A DNA stretch of 64,000 nucleotides from positions 29,620-93,619 of the forward strand of contig NZ_SMLB01000022.1 in NCBI RefSeq assembly GCF_004349105.1. Direction: 5' to 3'. Position numbers and translations under genes: made by a program. This document shows, in pieces, positions 48,550 to 57,612 of the stretch (position 1 is the stretch's first letter; each line of letters starts with the position of its first letter). The notes beneath the pieces were generated by a model, which was not told where the DNA came from, ran no database searches, and was given only the letters and a program-made list of their open reading frames with translations. Source of the stretch: Jiangella aurantiaca (GTDB taxonomy: Bacteria > Actinomycetota > Actinomycetes > Jiangellales > Jiangellaceae).

Positions 48550-51096
48550 ATGTGGACTCGCACGCTGCCCGCCGCCGGCCTCGCCGGAGTCCTACTGACG
48601 GTGTCCGCGGCGCTGTCCGCGCCGGCCGCTCCCGACGACGGCCCCGGCGTCGCGCCGGCGGTGCGTGAGCCCGAGGACCGGACGCAGCCGTCGTCGGTGA
48701 CGCCGTCGGTCGATGCGCCAGCCGCCGCGTCGGCGCGGACGCCGTTCTCCATCACGACGGCCGCGAACCTCCCCGGCAAGCCGAGGAACGATGTCATCGC
48801 CGACGTGCCGGTGAACCCGAACGACGCGTCGATCCCGATGAACCTGACGCCGTACCACGCGATCCCGCCGGCGCTGCGGGCGCTGCAGGAGAGCGACCGC
48901 GTCAGCGTGGAGATCATCGGCCAGTCCGCGCTCGATCGCGACCTGCACCTCGTCGTCGTCACGTCGCCGATGTCCGACGCGCAGTGGGCCGAGTGGCAGC
49001 GGCTGGCCGACCTGCGCACCGAGGATCCCGAGGCCGCGATCGCCGCGCTCACGGCCGGCGAGTACGACGACTGGAAGTCGCCGCTGTTCGTGAACAGCAA
49101 CATCCACGGCAACGAGTGGGAGGGCACCGACGCGACGCTGCAGGTGCTCGACGAGCTGGCGTTCTCGTCCGACCCAGAGGTCGTGGAGCTGCTGGACCAG
49201 CACGTCATCGCGATGGTCGTGACGAACAATCCGGACGGCCGCGTCGCCGGCACCCGCGCCAACGGCAACGGGTTCGACCTCAACCGCGACTACATCACCA
49301 TCTCGCAGCCGGAGTCGCGCGCCGTCCGCGCCCAGCTCATCCGGTACGAGCCGCTGACCATGCTCGACGAGCACGGCTACACCGGGACCACGCTGATCGA
49401 GCCGACCACCGGCCCGCACGGCGAGAACTACGAGTACGACCTCTACATCCGGCAGGCGATCCGCAACGGGCTGGCCATGGAGCAGGCCGTGCTGGCGCTC
49501 GGCGAGCCCAGCGTCACCGCTGTCAACATCCCGTTCCGCAACCAGACCGACGGCTGGGACGACTGGCCGCCGATCTTCACCCCGATGTACGCGATGTACC
49601 ACGGCGCCGTCGGGCACACCGTCGAGATCCCGCACAACCCGCGCGACCCACGCCTCACCCCGGCGCAGCGGCACGAATTCACCCGCATCAACACCGCCGT
49701 CGCCCGGGCCACCATCGAGGCGAACTTCGCCTGGGCGCGCGAGAACCGGATGAGCCTGCTCGCCGACCAGCTGGAACTCTTCCGGCGCGGCGAGGCCGGC
49801 GAGTCGTCCCGGCCGATCGACGACGAGCTCGCCCTGTCACTCGCTCTTGGCGATAACGGGAAGACGTTCCTGCAGGACTACCCGCGGGCCTACGTCATCC
49901 CGGCCGAGCGGCGCGGAGACGCGGCCGCCGCGCGACTGGCGCAGTTCCTCCTCGACAACGACGTCGAGGTGCACCAGGCGCGGCGGCCGTTCGCCGCCGG
50001 CGGGCAGCGGTACCCGGCCGGCTCGTACGTCGTCGACATGCTCCAGGCCAAGCGCGGCCTGGCGAACACGATCCTCGACGTCGGCCGCGACGTCACGACG
50101 AACTTCCCGACGATGTACGACATCTCGGCGTGGAGCCACGGACACCTGTGGGGCGCGTCGGTCGCGACGGTGCCCACGGGCGGGGCGCTGGAGACGCGGG
50201 CGCTGTCGGAGCTCGACGCGGTGGCGCCGACCGGCTGGGTCGCGCCGGACCCGGTCGCGCACTTCGGGTTCGAGGCGGACACGCTGGCCGGCATCCAGGC
50301 GGTGAACGCGCTGCTGGCCGACGGTGTCGTGGTGCGGCGGACGGCGTCAGGCGTCTTCACGGTGCCCGGCTCGGCGCGTCCGCAGGTCGAGGAGGCGGCC
50401 GCGACGTACGGCATCGCGTTCTCCGCGCTGTCGGCGGCCGCGGTCCGCGGGGCGGTGGCGGTGGACGTCACGCGCGTGGGGACGAGTGCCCCCGCCGACG
50501 AGCTGCACGCGCTGGCCCGCATGGGCTTCGCGACGACCAACGTGACGGCGGCCGGGTTCAACGCCGGCACCTACGCCTTCGCCGACTTCGACGCGCTGTA
50601 CGTGTCCACCACCGGGTTCAACCCGTTGCAGCTGGATTCGACCCAGCAGGCGGCGTTCGCGGCCTGGCGGGCGGGCGGCGGGACGATCGTCGGGCGCGGC
50701 GCCGGCGGCCACACGTTCAACGACCGGGCCGGCCTCCTGGACGTCGGGCTGGTGAATCCGACCGACTGGAACATGGCCAACGGCATCGTCGCGGTCGAGA
50801 ACGACCCGTCCTCGCCGGTCACCGGTGGCGCGTCGCCGTCGTCGTTCGTCAGCAACCCGCAGCACTTCAGCGAGCCGGGTCCGGGCGTCCGGGTCGACCA
50901 GCGGCTCGGCGGCGAGGCGTTCTTCCTGGCCGGCCACTGGATCGGGCACGAGGCCGCGGCCGGTCAGCCGGTCGTCGTCAGCGGGGTGGCCGGCGGCGCC
51001 GACGTCACGCTGTTCGCCACCGAGCCGCTGTACCGCTCGCATCCGGAAGGACTGTTCCCGCAGGTCGCCAACGCCCTCTGGCTCTCCGCCGGCTGA
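48550..51096 (+). CDS. Secreted M14-family zinc carboxypeptidase-like protein
   Basis: 848 residues. ATG 48550 begins a signal peptide (WTRTLPAAGLAGVLLTVSAALSAPA). Peptidase M14 fold: Zn ligands His186 and Glu189 in NIHGNEWEG, 'VTNNPDGRVAGTRANGNGFDLNRDY' substrate-pocket segment, and 'MLDEHGYTG' likely supplying the third His. The catalytic domain ends near residue 400; the remaining 450 residues form uncharacterised beta-rich domains found in large actinobacterial M14 proteins. Secreted, no anchor. Confidence 0.9.
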   Translation: MWTRTLPAAGLAGVLLTVSAALSAPAAPDDGPGVAPAVREPEDRTQPSSVTPSVDAPAAASARTPFSITTAANLPGKPRNDVIADVPVNPNDASIPMNLTPYHAIPPALRALQESDRVSVEIIGQSALDRDLHLVVVTSPMSDAQWAEWQRLADLRTEDPEAAIAALTAGEYDDWKSPLFVNSNIHGNEWEGTDATLQVLDELAFSSDPEVVELLDQHVIAMVVTNNPDGRVAGTRANGNGFDLNRDYITISQPESRAVRAQLIRYEPLTMLDEHGYTGTTLIEPTTGPHGENYEYDLYIRQAIRNGLAMEQAVLALGEPSVTAVNIPFRNQTDGWDDWPPIFTPMYAMYHGAVGHTVEIPHNPRDPRLTPAQRHEFTRINTAVARATIEANFAWARENRMSLLADQLELFRRGEAGESSRPIDDELALSLALGDNGKTFLQDYPRAYVIPAERRGDAAAARLAQFLLDNDVEVHQARRPFAAGGQRYPAGSYVVDMLQAKRGLANTILDVGRDVTTNFPTMYDISAWSHGHLWGASVATVPTGGALETRALSELDAVAPTGWVAPDPVAHFGFEADTLAGIQAVNALLADGVVVRRTASGVFTVPGSARPQVEEAAATYGIAFSALSAAAVRGAVAVDVTRVGTSAPADELHALARMGFATTNVTAAGFNAGTYAFADFDALYVSTTGFNPLQLDSTQQAAFAAWRAGGGTIVGRGAGGHTFNDRAGLLDVGLVNPTDWNMANGIVAVENDPSSPVTGGASPSSFVSNPQHFSEPGPGVRVDQRLGGEAFFLAGHWIGHEAAAGQPVVVSGVAGGADVTLFATEPLYRSHPEGLFPQVANALWLSAG

Positions 51097-51162
51097 CCGC
51101 GAGGTCGCGGGCGGCGGCGAGTCCCACAAGGGAAAGGGGAGCAGCGACCTGACACCGGCGGG

Positions 51163-51193
51163 GAGTCGTCATCCGCTGCGGAGGTGACGACTC
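51163..51193. terminator. Hairpin between M14 peptidase and PrmC-like genes
   Basis: GAGTCGTCA and TGACGACTC form a 9-bp perfect stem with a 13-base loop, spanning the stop of the minus-strand methyltransferase gene in a convergent gap. Confidence 0.5.
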
Positions 51194-51963
51194 TCCGTTT
51201 CTGCTGCTTCGGCGACGACCACGGTCGCCTCGCCCTCGTCGTCGTGCAGCGCGTGCGCGGCCAGTCCCGCGTCCTTCACGGCGTCGACGGCGGCAGCGGC
51301 CTGTGCCGCGCTCATCTCGATCAGCACGACGCCGTCACCGCTCAGCCATCTGGGGGCGCCGGCGGCGATGCGGCGGACGAGGGCCAGCCCGTCGCCGCCG
51401 CCGTCGAGGGCGGTGCGCGGCTCGTGGTCGCGGGCCTCGGGCGGCATCAGCGCGATCGCCTCCGTCGGCACGTACGGCGGGCTGGCCAGCAGCACGTCGA
51501 CCCGGCCGCGCAGCTCCCCTGGCAACGCGTCGTACAGGTCGCCCTCGTGGAGGCGGCCGGCCGGCTCGACGTTGCGGCGCGCGCACGCGACCGCGACCGG
51601 GTCGACGTCGGCGGCATGCAGTTCGACGCCCTCCGTCGCGGCGACGACGGCGAGGCCGAGCGCCCCCGTCCCGCAGCACAGGTCGACGACCACCGACCCC
51701 GGCCGCACCCGCTGCCTCGCGAGGTCGACGAGCAGTTCGCTGCGGTGCCGCGGCACGAACACACCGGGCGCGACCGCGACCCGCAGCCCGGCGAACTCCG
51801 CCCAGCCGAGGACGTGCTCGAGCGGCTCCCCGGCGACCCGGCGGACGACCATCGCCTCGACGTCGGCCGGCGTGGTCGCGGTCTCGCGGATCAGCCTGGC
51901 CTCGTCCTCGGCGAACACGCACCCTGCCGCCCGCAACTGCGCGACGACCTCCCCGTCCACCAC
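51169..51963 (-). CDS. PrmC-related protein N5-glutamine methyltransferase
   Basis: 264 residues. Helical N-domain (VAQLRAAGCVFAEDEARLI), 'EPLEHVLGWAEFAGLRVAVAPGVFVPRHRSELLV' linking hairpin, SAM motif 'VVDLCCGTGALGLAV', and the catalytic (N/S)PPY as ASPPYVPT. The SPPY form, CCGTG motif and length match the PrmC-related family of Actinobacteria rather than PrmC itself, so the target may not be release factors. Confidence 0.82.
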   Translation of the reverse strand: MVDGEVVAQLRAAGCVFAEDEARLIRETATTPADVEAMVVRRVAGEPLEHVLGWAEFAGLRVAVAPGVFVPRHRSELLVDLARQRVRPGSVVVDLCCGTGALGLAVVAATEGVELHAADVDPVAVACARRNVEPAGRLHEGDLYDALPGELRGRVDVLLASPPYVPTEAIALMPPEARDHEPRTALDGGGDGLALVRRIAAGAPRWLSGDGVVLIEMSAAQAAAAVDAVKDAGLAAHALHDDEGEATVVVAEAAETESRHLRSG

Positions 51964-51984
51964 CCCGCCACCCTAGCCCGCTAC

Positions 51985-52056
51985 GTTGATCTTGGAGTTG
52001 TTCGGCCATCTATCGGACATTTCACCCAGGAATAGCCGAACAACTCCAAGATCAAC
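51985..52056. repeat. 72-bp palindromic repeat, copy 2
   Basis: 22-bp perfect arms (GTTGATCTTGGAGTTGTTCGGC and complement at the ends) around a core ATCGGACATTTCACCCAGG. Between the PrmC-like start and the CitE-like stop. Confidence 0.9.
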
Positions 52057-52067
52057 TTTGGCGTGAG

Positions 52068-52925
52068 TCAGATGACGGGCGTGGAGCGGGCGACGGCGGT
52101 GCGGTCGGCGAGAGCGAGGACCCGGCGGGCCTGGTCGACCATGGCGACGTCGAGGAAGCGGCCGCCGGGCAGGACGGCGGTGCCGTAGCCGGCCGCAGCG
52201 GCCGCCTCGACCGCCGCCACGACCTCCTCGGCCCGCGCGACCTCGTCCGGCGGGGGCCGGAACGCGGCCTCGATGACCGGCAGCTGCTTCGGGTGGATGG
52301 CGGCCCGGCCGACGAAACCCAGGCCGCGGCCGCGCACGCACGACGCGGCCAGCCCGTCGGTGTCGGCGAGGTCCGTCCACACCGCCATCGCCGGCGCCGG
52401 CAGCCCGGCCGCCCGCGCGGCGACCACGAGCCGCTGCCGGCACCACGCCAGCCCGTCCTCGACGCCGGGGCCGGACAACCCCAGGTCGGACGCGAGGTCG
52501 GCCTCGCCCAGCCCGATCGACGCGACGCCCGGCGCGGACGCGATGTCGAACGCCGCCTCGACGCCGGCCGCCGTCTCGAGCAGCACGTGCACCGGCCGGT
52601 CCCCCACCACCGACCGCACCGCGGCGACATCATCTGGAGAGGCCACCTTCGGCACCCGCACCGACACCGACGGCGGCAGCCCGGCGACCAGCGCGAGGTC
52701 GTCCGCACCCCACGGCGTGCCAGGTGCGTTCACCCGCACCTGCACGTCACGCCCGTCCACCACAGACAGCACCGACGCCGCCCCGGACCGCGCGGCGGCC
52801 TTCGCAGACGGCGCCACCGCGTCCTCGAGGTCGAGGATCACGACGTCGGCCGACGACGCCAGCGCCTTCTCGGCCCGGCCTGGCCGGTCGGCGGGCACGT
52901 ACAAGAGGGTCAGCACCAGGCTCAT
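52068..52925 (-). CDS. CitE-like HpcH/HpaI family CoA-ester lyase
   Basis: 285 residues. TIM-barrel: 'TLLYVPADRPGRAEKALASSADVVILDLEDAVAPSAK' (phosphate/metal loop), 'VQVRVNAPGTPWGADDL', 'VPKVASPDD', 'VHVLLETAAGVEAAFDIA', 'IGLGEADLASDLG', 'GFVGRAAIHPKQLPVI'. The Arg, Glu and Asp used for Mg and CoA-ester binding are all present. Cleaves or forms malyl-, citramalyl- or similar CoA esters. Start overlaps the CoA-transferase stop, so the two act in one pathway. Confidence 0.88.
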   Translation of the reverse strand: MSLVLTLLYVPADRPGRAEKALASSADVVILDLEDAVAPSAKAAARSGAASVLSVVDGRDVQVRVNAPGTPWGADDLALVAGLPPSVSVRVPKVASPDDVAAVRSVVGDRPVHVLLETAAGVEAAFDIASAPGVASIGLGEADLASDLGLSGPGVEDGLAWCRQRLVVAARAAGLPAPAMAVWTDLADTDGLAASCVRGRGLGFVGRAAIHPKQLPVIEAAFRPPPDEVARAEEVVAAVEAAAAAGYGTAVLPGGRFLDVAMVDQARRVLALADRTAVARSTPVI

Positions 52926-54109
52926 ACGACTCCTTCGGAGCGGAGCTCCACAATTTCATCCACCGAATATCCGAGTTCGGCTAGTAAATCAGACGTGTCG
53001 GCGCCGTGCGCCCGCCCGGTCCACCGCACCGCGCCCGGCGTCTCGGAGAGCCGGAACAGCACGTTCTGCATCGCGACCGCACCGAGGTCCTCGTCCTCGA
53101 CCCGCAGCACCGTACCCAACGCGGCCAGCTGCGGGTCCGCGACCAGGTCCGACGCGTCGTACACCGGCGCCACCGCCGCCTCCGCCTTCTCGAACTCCGC
53201 CACCACCTCGTCGCGGGTCCGCGCCGCGACCCAGGCGCCGACGGCGGCGTCCAGCTCCTCGACATGCGCGGCCCTACCCGCGCCGGTCGCGAACCACGGC
53301 TCGTCGACGACGTCGGGCCGGCCGACGAGCCGCATGACCCGCTCGGCGATGCTCTGCGAGCTGGTCGACACCGCGACCCAGCGGCCGTCGGACGTGCGGT
53401 AGGTGTTGCGCGGCGCGTTGTTCGCCGACCGGTTGCCGGTGCGCGGCTGCACCGTCCCCAGCTGGTCCCACCGGGTGAGCTGCGGCCCGAGCACCGACAG
53501 CATCGGCTCGATGATCGCGAGGTCGATCACCTGCCCGCGCCCACTCGTCGCCCGCGCGGACAACGCGGCCGTCACCGCGAACGCCGTCGCGAGCGCCGTG
53601 ATGCCGTCGGCCAGCCCGAACGGCGGTAGCGTCGGCGGGCCGTCCGGCTCGCCGGTCATCGAAGCGAACCCGCTCATCGCCTCGGCCAGCGTGCCGAATC
53701 CGGGGCGCCGCCGGTACGGGCCGACCTGCCCGAACCCGGTCACCCTCGCGAGGATCAGCCCCGGGTTCTCCGCCGCCAGCACGTCGTACCCGAGGTTCCA
53801 CCGCTCCAGCGTGTCCGGCCGGAAGTTCTCGATGATGACGTCTGACTCGCGTGCCAGCCGCCGGAACACCTCCTGGCCGCGCTCGTGCGACAGGTCCAGC
53901 GTCATCGTCCGCTTGTTCCGGCCGAGCGTCTTCCACCACAGGTTCTGCCCGTCCTTCGCCGGGCCGTGCCCGCGGGACGGGTCCGGCCGGCGCGGGTGCT
54001 CGACCTTGACGACGTCAGCGCCCATGTCTCCCAGGTGCATCGCTGCGATCGGCCCCGCGAACAGCGTCGCGGCGTCGACGACGCGCAGCCCGCTCAACGG
54101 CCCCGTCAC
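52922..54109 (-). CDS. CaiB/BaiF family III CoA transferase
   Basis: 395 residues. 'LSGLRVVDAATLFAGPIAAMHLGDMGADVVKVEHPRRPDPSRGHG', catalytic Asp region 'LARESDVIIENFRPDTLERWNLGYDVL', 'LILARVTGFGQVGPYRRRPGFGTLAEAMSGFASMTGEPDGPP'. Transfers CoA between carboxylic acids. With the CitE-like lyase it likely activates and then splits a dicarboxylic acid. The 72-bp repeat copy 3 lies directly upstream. Confidence 0.9.
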   Translation of the reverse strand: MTGPLSGLRVVDAATLFAGPIAAMHLGDMGADVVKVEHPRRPDPSRGHGPAKDGQNLWWKTLGRNKRTMTLDLSHERGQEVFRRLARESDVIIENFRPDTLERWNLGYDVLAAENPGLILARVTGFGQVGPYRRRPGFGTLAEAMSGFASMTGEPDGPPTLPPFGLADGITALATAFAVTAALSARATSGRGQVIDLAIIEPMLSVLGPQLTRWDQLGTVQPRTGNRSANNAPRNTYRTSDGRWVAVSTSSQSIAERVMRLVGRPDVVDEPWFATGAGRAAHVEELDAAVGAWVAARTRDEVVAEFEKAEAAVAPVYDASDLVADPQLAALGTVLRVEDEDLGAVAMQNVLFRLSETPGAVRWTGRAHGADTSDLLAELGYSVDEIVELRSEGVV

Positions 54110-54138
54110 GAGGACCCCCTTCCCACCAGACCACTCCC

Positions 54139-54210
54139 GTTGATCTTGGAGTTGTTCGGCAATTGCGGGGCGATTCGTCCGATTGATACCCGAAGAACTC
54201 CAAGATCAAC
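54139..54210. repeat. 72-bp palindromic repeat, copy 3
   Basis: Outer arms GTTGATCTTGGAG / complement and same length as copies 1 and 2; more diverged core CGATTCGTCCGATTGATA. Between the CoA transferase start and the ribokinase stop. Confidence 0.88.
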
Positions 54211-54227
54211 GGACGTTGGGAGGCCGG

Positions 54228-55124
54228 TCATGCGTCACCGGCCTCCGCCAGGAACGCGTCGATCTCGGCGCGGTGCGGCATGGACGACGACGCGCCCGGC
54301 CGCCGCACGGACAGCGCGGCCGCGGCCGACGCCCGCCGCAGCGCAGCGTCCCAGTCCAGCCCCGCGGCGAGGCCGACGGCGAGCACCCCGGCGAACGTGT
54401 CGCCGGCCGCCGTCGTGTCGACCGCGTCGACGGCGAACGCCTGCACCGCGGTCACGGCACCCGCCCGGACCCGCAGCGCGCCCCGCGCGCCCAGCGTGAC
54501 GACAACGTCGCCGCCCGCCGCGGCCAGCGACCGGGCCGCGGCCACCGGATCGGCGACGCCGGCCAGCAGCGCCGCCTCGTGCTCGTTCGGCACCAGGACG
54601 TCCACGGCAGCCAGCAGCGCCGGCGGCAGCGGCACGGCCGGCGCCGGGGTCAGCATCACCCGGACGCCGCGTGATCGTGCGTACTCGGCCGCCGCCGTCA
54701 CCAGGGGCAACGGCAGCTCCAGCTGCAGCAGCACGATCTCGGCCGCGTCCAGCGCGGCCCGGTGCGCGTCCGTCAGCGACGTCACGGTGCCGTTCGCGCC
54801 CGGCACCACGACGATCGAGTTGTCACCGGTGCCGTCGACGGTGATGTGCGCGGTCCCCGTGGGCTGGTCGCTCACGACGAGACCGGAGACGTCCACGCCA
54901 TCGCCCGCGAGCAGCGCGGTGACGCGGCGGCCGAAGTCGTCGTCACCGACCGCGCCGAGGAACGCGACGTCGCCGCCTGCCCGGGCCGCCGCGAGCGCCT
55001 GGTTCGCGCCCTTGCCGCCGGGCACCGTGGTGAACTCGAGGCCGGTGACGGTCTCGCCGCGGCCGGGTGCGCGGTCGACGGTGACCACGAGGTCCATGTT
55101 GGCGCTGCCCAGGACGGCGATCAT
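54228..55124 (-). CDS. rbsK: Ribokinase (PfkB family)
   Basis: 298 residues. 'VLGSANMDLVV' opening, GGKGANQALAAAR ribose motif, 'FLGAVGDDDFG', 'VPGANG', 'LTPAPAVPLPP', C-terminal PfkB signature 'DAVDTTAAGDTFAGVLAVGLA' with catalytic Asp after TTAAG. Phosphorylates ribose at O5. Last gene of the LacI operon, overlapping the ARH gene by 4 bases, so the sugar released by the glycohydrolases is probably ribose. Confidence 0.9.
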   Translation of the reverse strand: MIAVLGSANMDLVVTVDRAPGRGETVTGLEFTTVPGGKGANQALAAARAGGDVAFLGAVGDDDFGRRVTALLAGDGVDVSGLVVSDQPTGTAHITVDGTGDNSIVVVPGANGTVTSLTDAHRAALDAAEIVLLQLELPLPLVTAAAEYARSRGVRVMLTPAPAVPLPPALLAAVDVLVPNEHEAALLAGVADPVAAARSLAAAGGDVVVTLGARGALRVRAGAVTAVQAFAVDAVDTTAAGDTFAGVLAVGLAAGLDWDAALRRASAAAALSVRRPGASSSMPHRAEIDAFLAEAGDA

Positions 55125-56464
55125 GTCAGCCCCTCCGCGACGGCGACCGTGCGGGCCGCGAGCGTGTCGAAGCCGATGCCGTCGAACCCGGCCAGAGTCG
55201 TGCTCACCCGGTTGCGCATCGGCGCGATCCACCGCGGCGGCAGCGCGGCGGCGCCGGTCAGTGCGCCTGCGATCGAGCCGACTGTCGCGCCGTTGGAGTC
55301 GGTGTCCCAGCCGCCGCTGACGACGGCGGTGACCGACCGCTCGTAGTCGCCGCCGCCGTGCACCATCGCGGCCACCACCAGCGCGGCGTTGTTCAGCACG
55401 TGCACCCAGTGCAGGTGCCCGTAGCGCGCCTCGACGGCGTCGACGACCGCCTCCCAGTCGCCGTGCTCGGCCGGGAGCGCTCGCGCGAACCGCACCGCCT
55501 CGGCGTACCGCGACGACGCCGGCACGACGGACAGCCCGGCGTCGATCACCTCGTCGACGGAGTCCGCGACCAGCGCGGACGCGCACGCCGCGGCCACGAA
55601 CAGCTCGCCGTACACGCCGTTGCGGGTGTGGCTGAGGACGGCGTCGCGCCAAGCCAGCGCGGCGGCGCCGGCGGGTGCGCCGGGCCGGACCCAGCCGAAC
55701 ACGTCGCCGCGGATCTGGGCGCCGATCCAGTCGCGGAACGGGTTGCGCACCGTCGCGGTGGCCGGCGGCAGGTGGCCGAGCAGCAGGTTGCGGTAGGCGA
55801 CCCGCTCGGCGGTGAACACCCGCCCGGCCGGCAGCGACGCCAGCCAGCTCTCGGCGACGTCCGACGTCGTGAAGTCCGCGCCGCGGGCCTCCAGCAGCGC
55901 GAGGTTGAGCATCGGGAAGTTGAGGTCGTCGTCCTCGGGCATGCCGTCGATGTTCTCGGCGAGGCTGGTCGTCGCGCTGCGCCGGTTCCAAGTCCAGCGA
56001 GCGGCGACGTCGTCGGGCAGGCCCACCGCGGTGAACCAGTCGTTCAGCGGCCAGCGGCCGGTCGCCTCGAGGATCTCCCGGATTCCGGCCCGCGGGATCT
56101 TCTCCACCGGCTTGCCCAGCAGGCAGCCGGCCGCCCGGCCGAGCCAGGCGCCGTGCACGCGGTCCAGCGACGGCGCCGGGGTCGACGGCGCCCGCGTCCA
56201 CCCGGCCTCGATCGAGGCGAGGTCCGTCGGCTCCGACGCGTCGTACGGCGACGGCCGCGCGTCCACCTCGTCCAGCAGCTCGGCGGCCAGCGCCCGCAGC
56301 TGCGCCGTCGCGGGGACGTCCGACGCCCCGCTCCGCGCCGGCGCCGGATCGCCGCCGGCGTCCACCCAGCGCGCACGCAGGTCGGCGACGTCCACACCGT
56401 CCTCGGCCGCCTGGGCGAACGCGTGCCCGACCAGGTCCTCCGGCTGCACCCAGGTGAGCCGCAT
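55121..56464 (-). CDS. ADP-ribosylglycohydrolase-family protein D (447 residues)
   Basis: N-terminal 100 residues are an extension (VHGAWLGRAAGCLLGKPVEKIPRAGIREIL starts the ARH core). Metal-site motifs: EDDDLNFPMLNLALLE in place of TDDT, and WDTDSNGATVGSIAGALTGA, the DTDS-type Mg ligands. All-helical DraG/ARH fold expected. Family members cleave N- or O-glycosidic bonds of ADP-ribosyl groups or smaller ribosides. Overlaps the next ARH gene (ATGA) and ribokinase. Confidence 0.85.
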   Translation of the reverse strand: MRLTWVQPEDLVGHAFAQAAEDGVDVADLRARWVDAGGDPAPARSGASDVPATAQLRALAAELLDEVDARPSPYDASEPTDLASIEAGWTRAPSTPAPSLDRVHGAWLGRAAGCLLGKPVEKIPRAGIREILEATGRWPLNDWFTAVGLPDDVAARWTWNRRSATTSLAENIDGMPEDDDLNFPMLNLALLEARGADFTTSDVAESWLASLPAGRVFTAERVAYRNLLLGHLPPATATVRNPFRDWIGAQIRGDVFGWVRPGAPAGAAALAWRDAVLSHTRNGVYGELFVAAACASALVADSVDEVIDAGLSVVPASSRYAEAVRFARALPAEHGDWEAVVDAVEARYGHLHWVHVLNNAALVVAAMVHGGGDYERSVTAVVSGGWDTDSNGATVGSIAGALTGAAALPPRWIAPMRNRVSTTLAGFDGIGFDTLAARTVAVAEGLT

Positions 56465-57612
56465 CAGGCCAGTCCGCCGAACGCGTCGTCGACGGCCGCG
56501 CGACGGGCGGCGTCGGCCGCCCGCACCCGCGCCGTCACCGCGGCCAGCCGTTCCGCCGGCCCGGTGAGGTCCACTCGGCTGGCCGCCGCGACCGCCGTCA
56601 CCAGGTCCGCCGGCACCGCCGCACGGCCGCCCAGCGCCCCCGCGATCGCCCCGGCCATCGACGCGATCGAGTCGGAGTCGCGGCCGTAGTTGACCCCGCC
56701 GATGACGGCGTCGCGCCAGTCGCCGCCGGCGATGGCGAGGAAGCCCAGCGCGACCGGCAGCTCCTCGATGGTGTGCACCCGGCTCGGCCGCCGGGCGCCG
56801 AGACCCTGGTTGCGGTAGTCGTCACCGACGGTGTCGTACGCCGCGACGGCGGCGCGCAGCTTGCCGGACTCGACCGCCTCGGTCCAGTGCCCGATCGACG
56901 CCGCGGTGCCGAGCACCGCCTCGATGCCGGCCTTCGTCCCGTCCTTGGCCAGCCGGACCGCCGCGTCCAGCACGTCGTCGACGGTCGCGCCGGGCGCAGC
57001 GGCCGCGGCTACGCAAGCGGCCATGACGCCGGCCGCCTCACGGCCGTAGGAGGACTGGTGTGCGCCGGCGACGTCGACGGCCTCGGCGTACGCGGCGTCC
57101 GGATCGGCGGCGTTGACGATGCCGACCGGCGCGATGTACATCGCCGCGCCGCAGTTCACCGCGTTGCCGACGCCGGCCTCGCGCGGGTCGGCGTGCCCCC
57201 AGTGCAGCCGCAGCGCCATGAACTTCTCCGCGAGGAACACCCGCTGCAGCGGCAGCGCCTCCGCCTCCAGCTCGGGGATCCAGACCTTGCGGCCGATCAT
57301 CAGCGGCACCAGCCGCTCGGCGACGTCGTACGCCGTCAGGTGGGCGCCGGCCTGCTCGTACACCTCGACCATGAGGTGCGTCATCAAGGTGTCGTCGGTG
57401 ACGTGGCCGTCGCCCTTGTGATACGGCGCGATGGGCCGCGCGGTGCGCCAGTCCTCGTAGTAGGGCGGCACGATGCCCTCGACCCAGCCGCCCCACCGTT
57501 CCCGGATCTGCTGCGGCGACCAGCCCTCCGTCGCACCACCGAGCGCGTCGCCGACGGCGGCTCCCGTCAGGCACCCGACCGCGGTGTCGATGAGTGCGTC
57601 ACTGGTCAACAC
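56464..57612 (-). CDS. ADP-ribosylglycohydrolase-family protein C (382 residues)
   Basis: GTG 57612 with GAAGGGAA upstream (TTG 57609 also possible). Core starts 'LIDTAVGCLTGAAVGDALGGATEGWSPQQIRERWGGWVEGIVPPYYEDW', TDDT motif in 'GDGHVTDDTLMTHLMVEVYEQ', second metal motif 'GGVNYGRDSDSIASMAGAIAGALGG'. Full set of Mg ligands, so likely active. Its start overlaps the stop of gene B. Confidence 0.87.
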   Translation of the reverse strand: MLTSDALIDTAVGCLTGAAVGDALGGATEGWSPQQIRERWGGWVEGIVPPYYEDWRTARPIAPYHKGDGHVTDDTLMTHLMVEVYEQAGAHLTAYDVAERLVPLMIGRKVWIPELEAEALPLQRVFLAEKFMALRLHWGHADPREAGVGNAVNCGAAMYIAPVGIVNAADPDAAYAEAVDVAGAHQSSYGREAAGVMAACVAAAAAPGATVDDVLDAAVRLAKDGTKAGIEAVLGTAASIGHWTEAVESGKLRAAVAAYDTVGDDYRNQGLGARRPSRVHTIEELPVALGFLAIAGGDWRDAVIGGVNYGRDSDSIASMAGAIAGALGGRAAVPADLVTAVAAASRVDLTGPAERLAAVTARVRAADAARRAAVDDAFGGLA

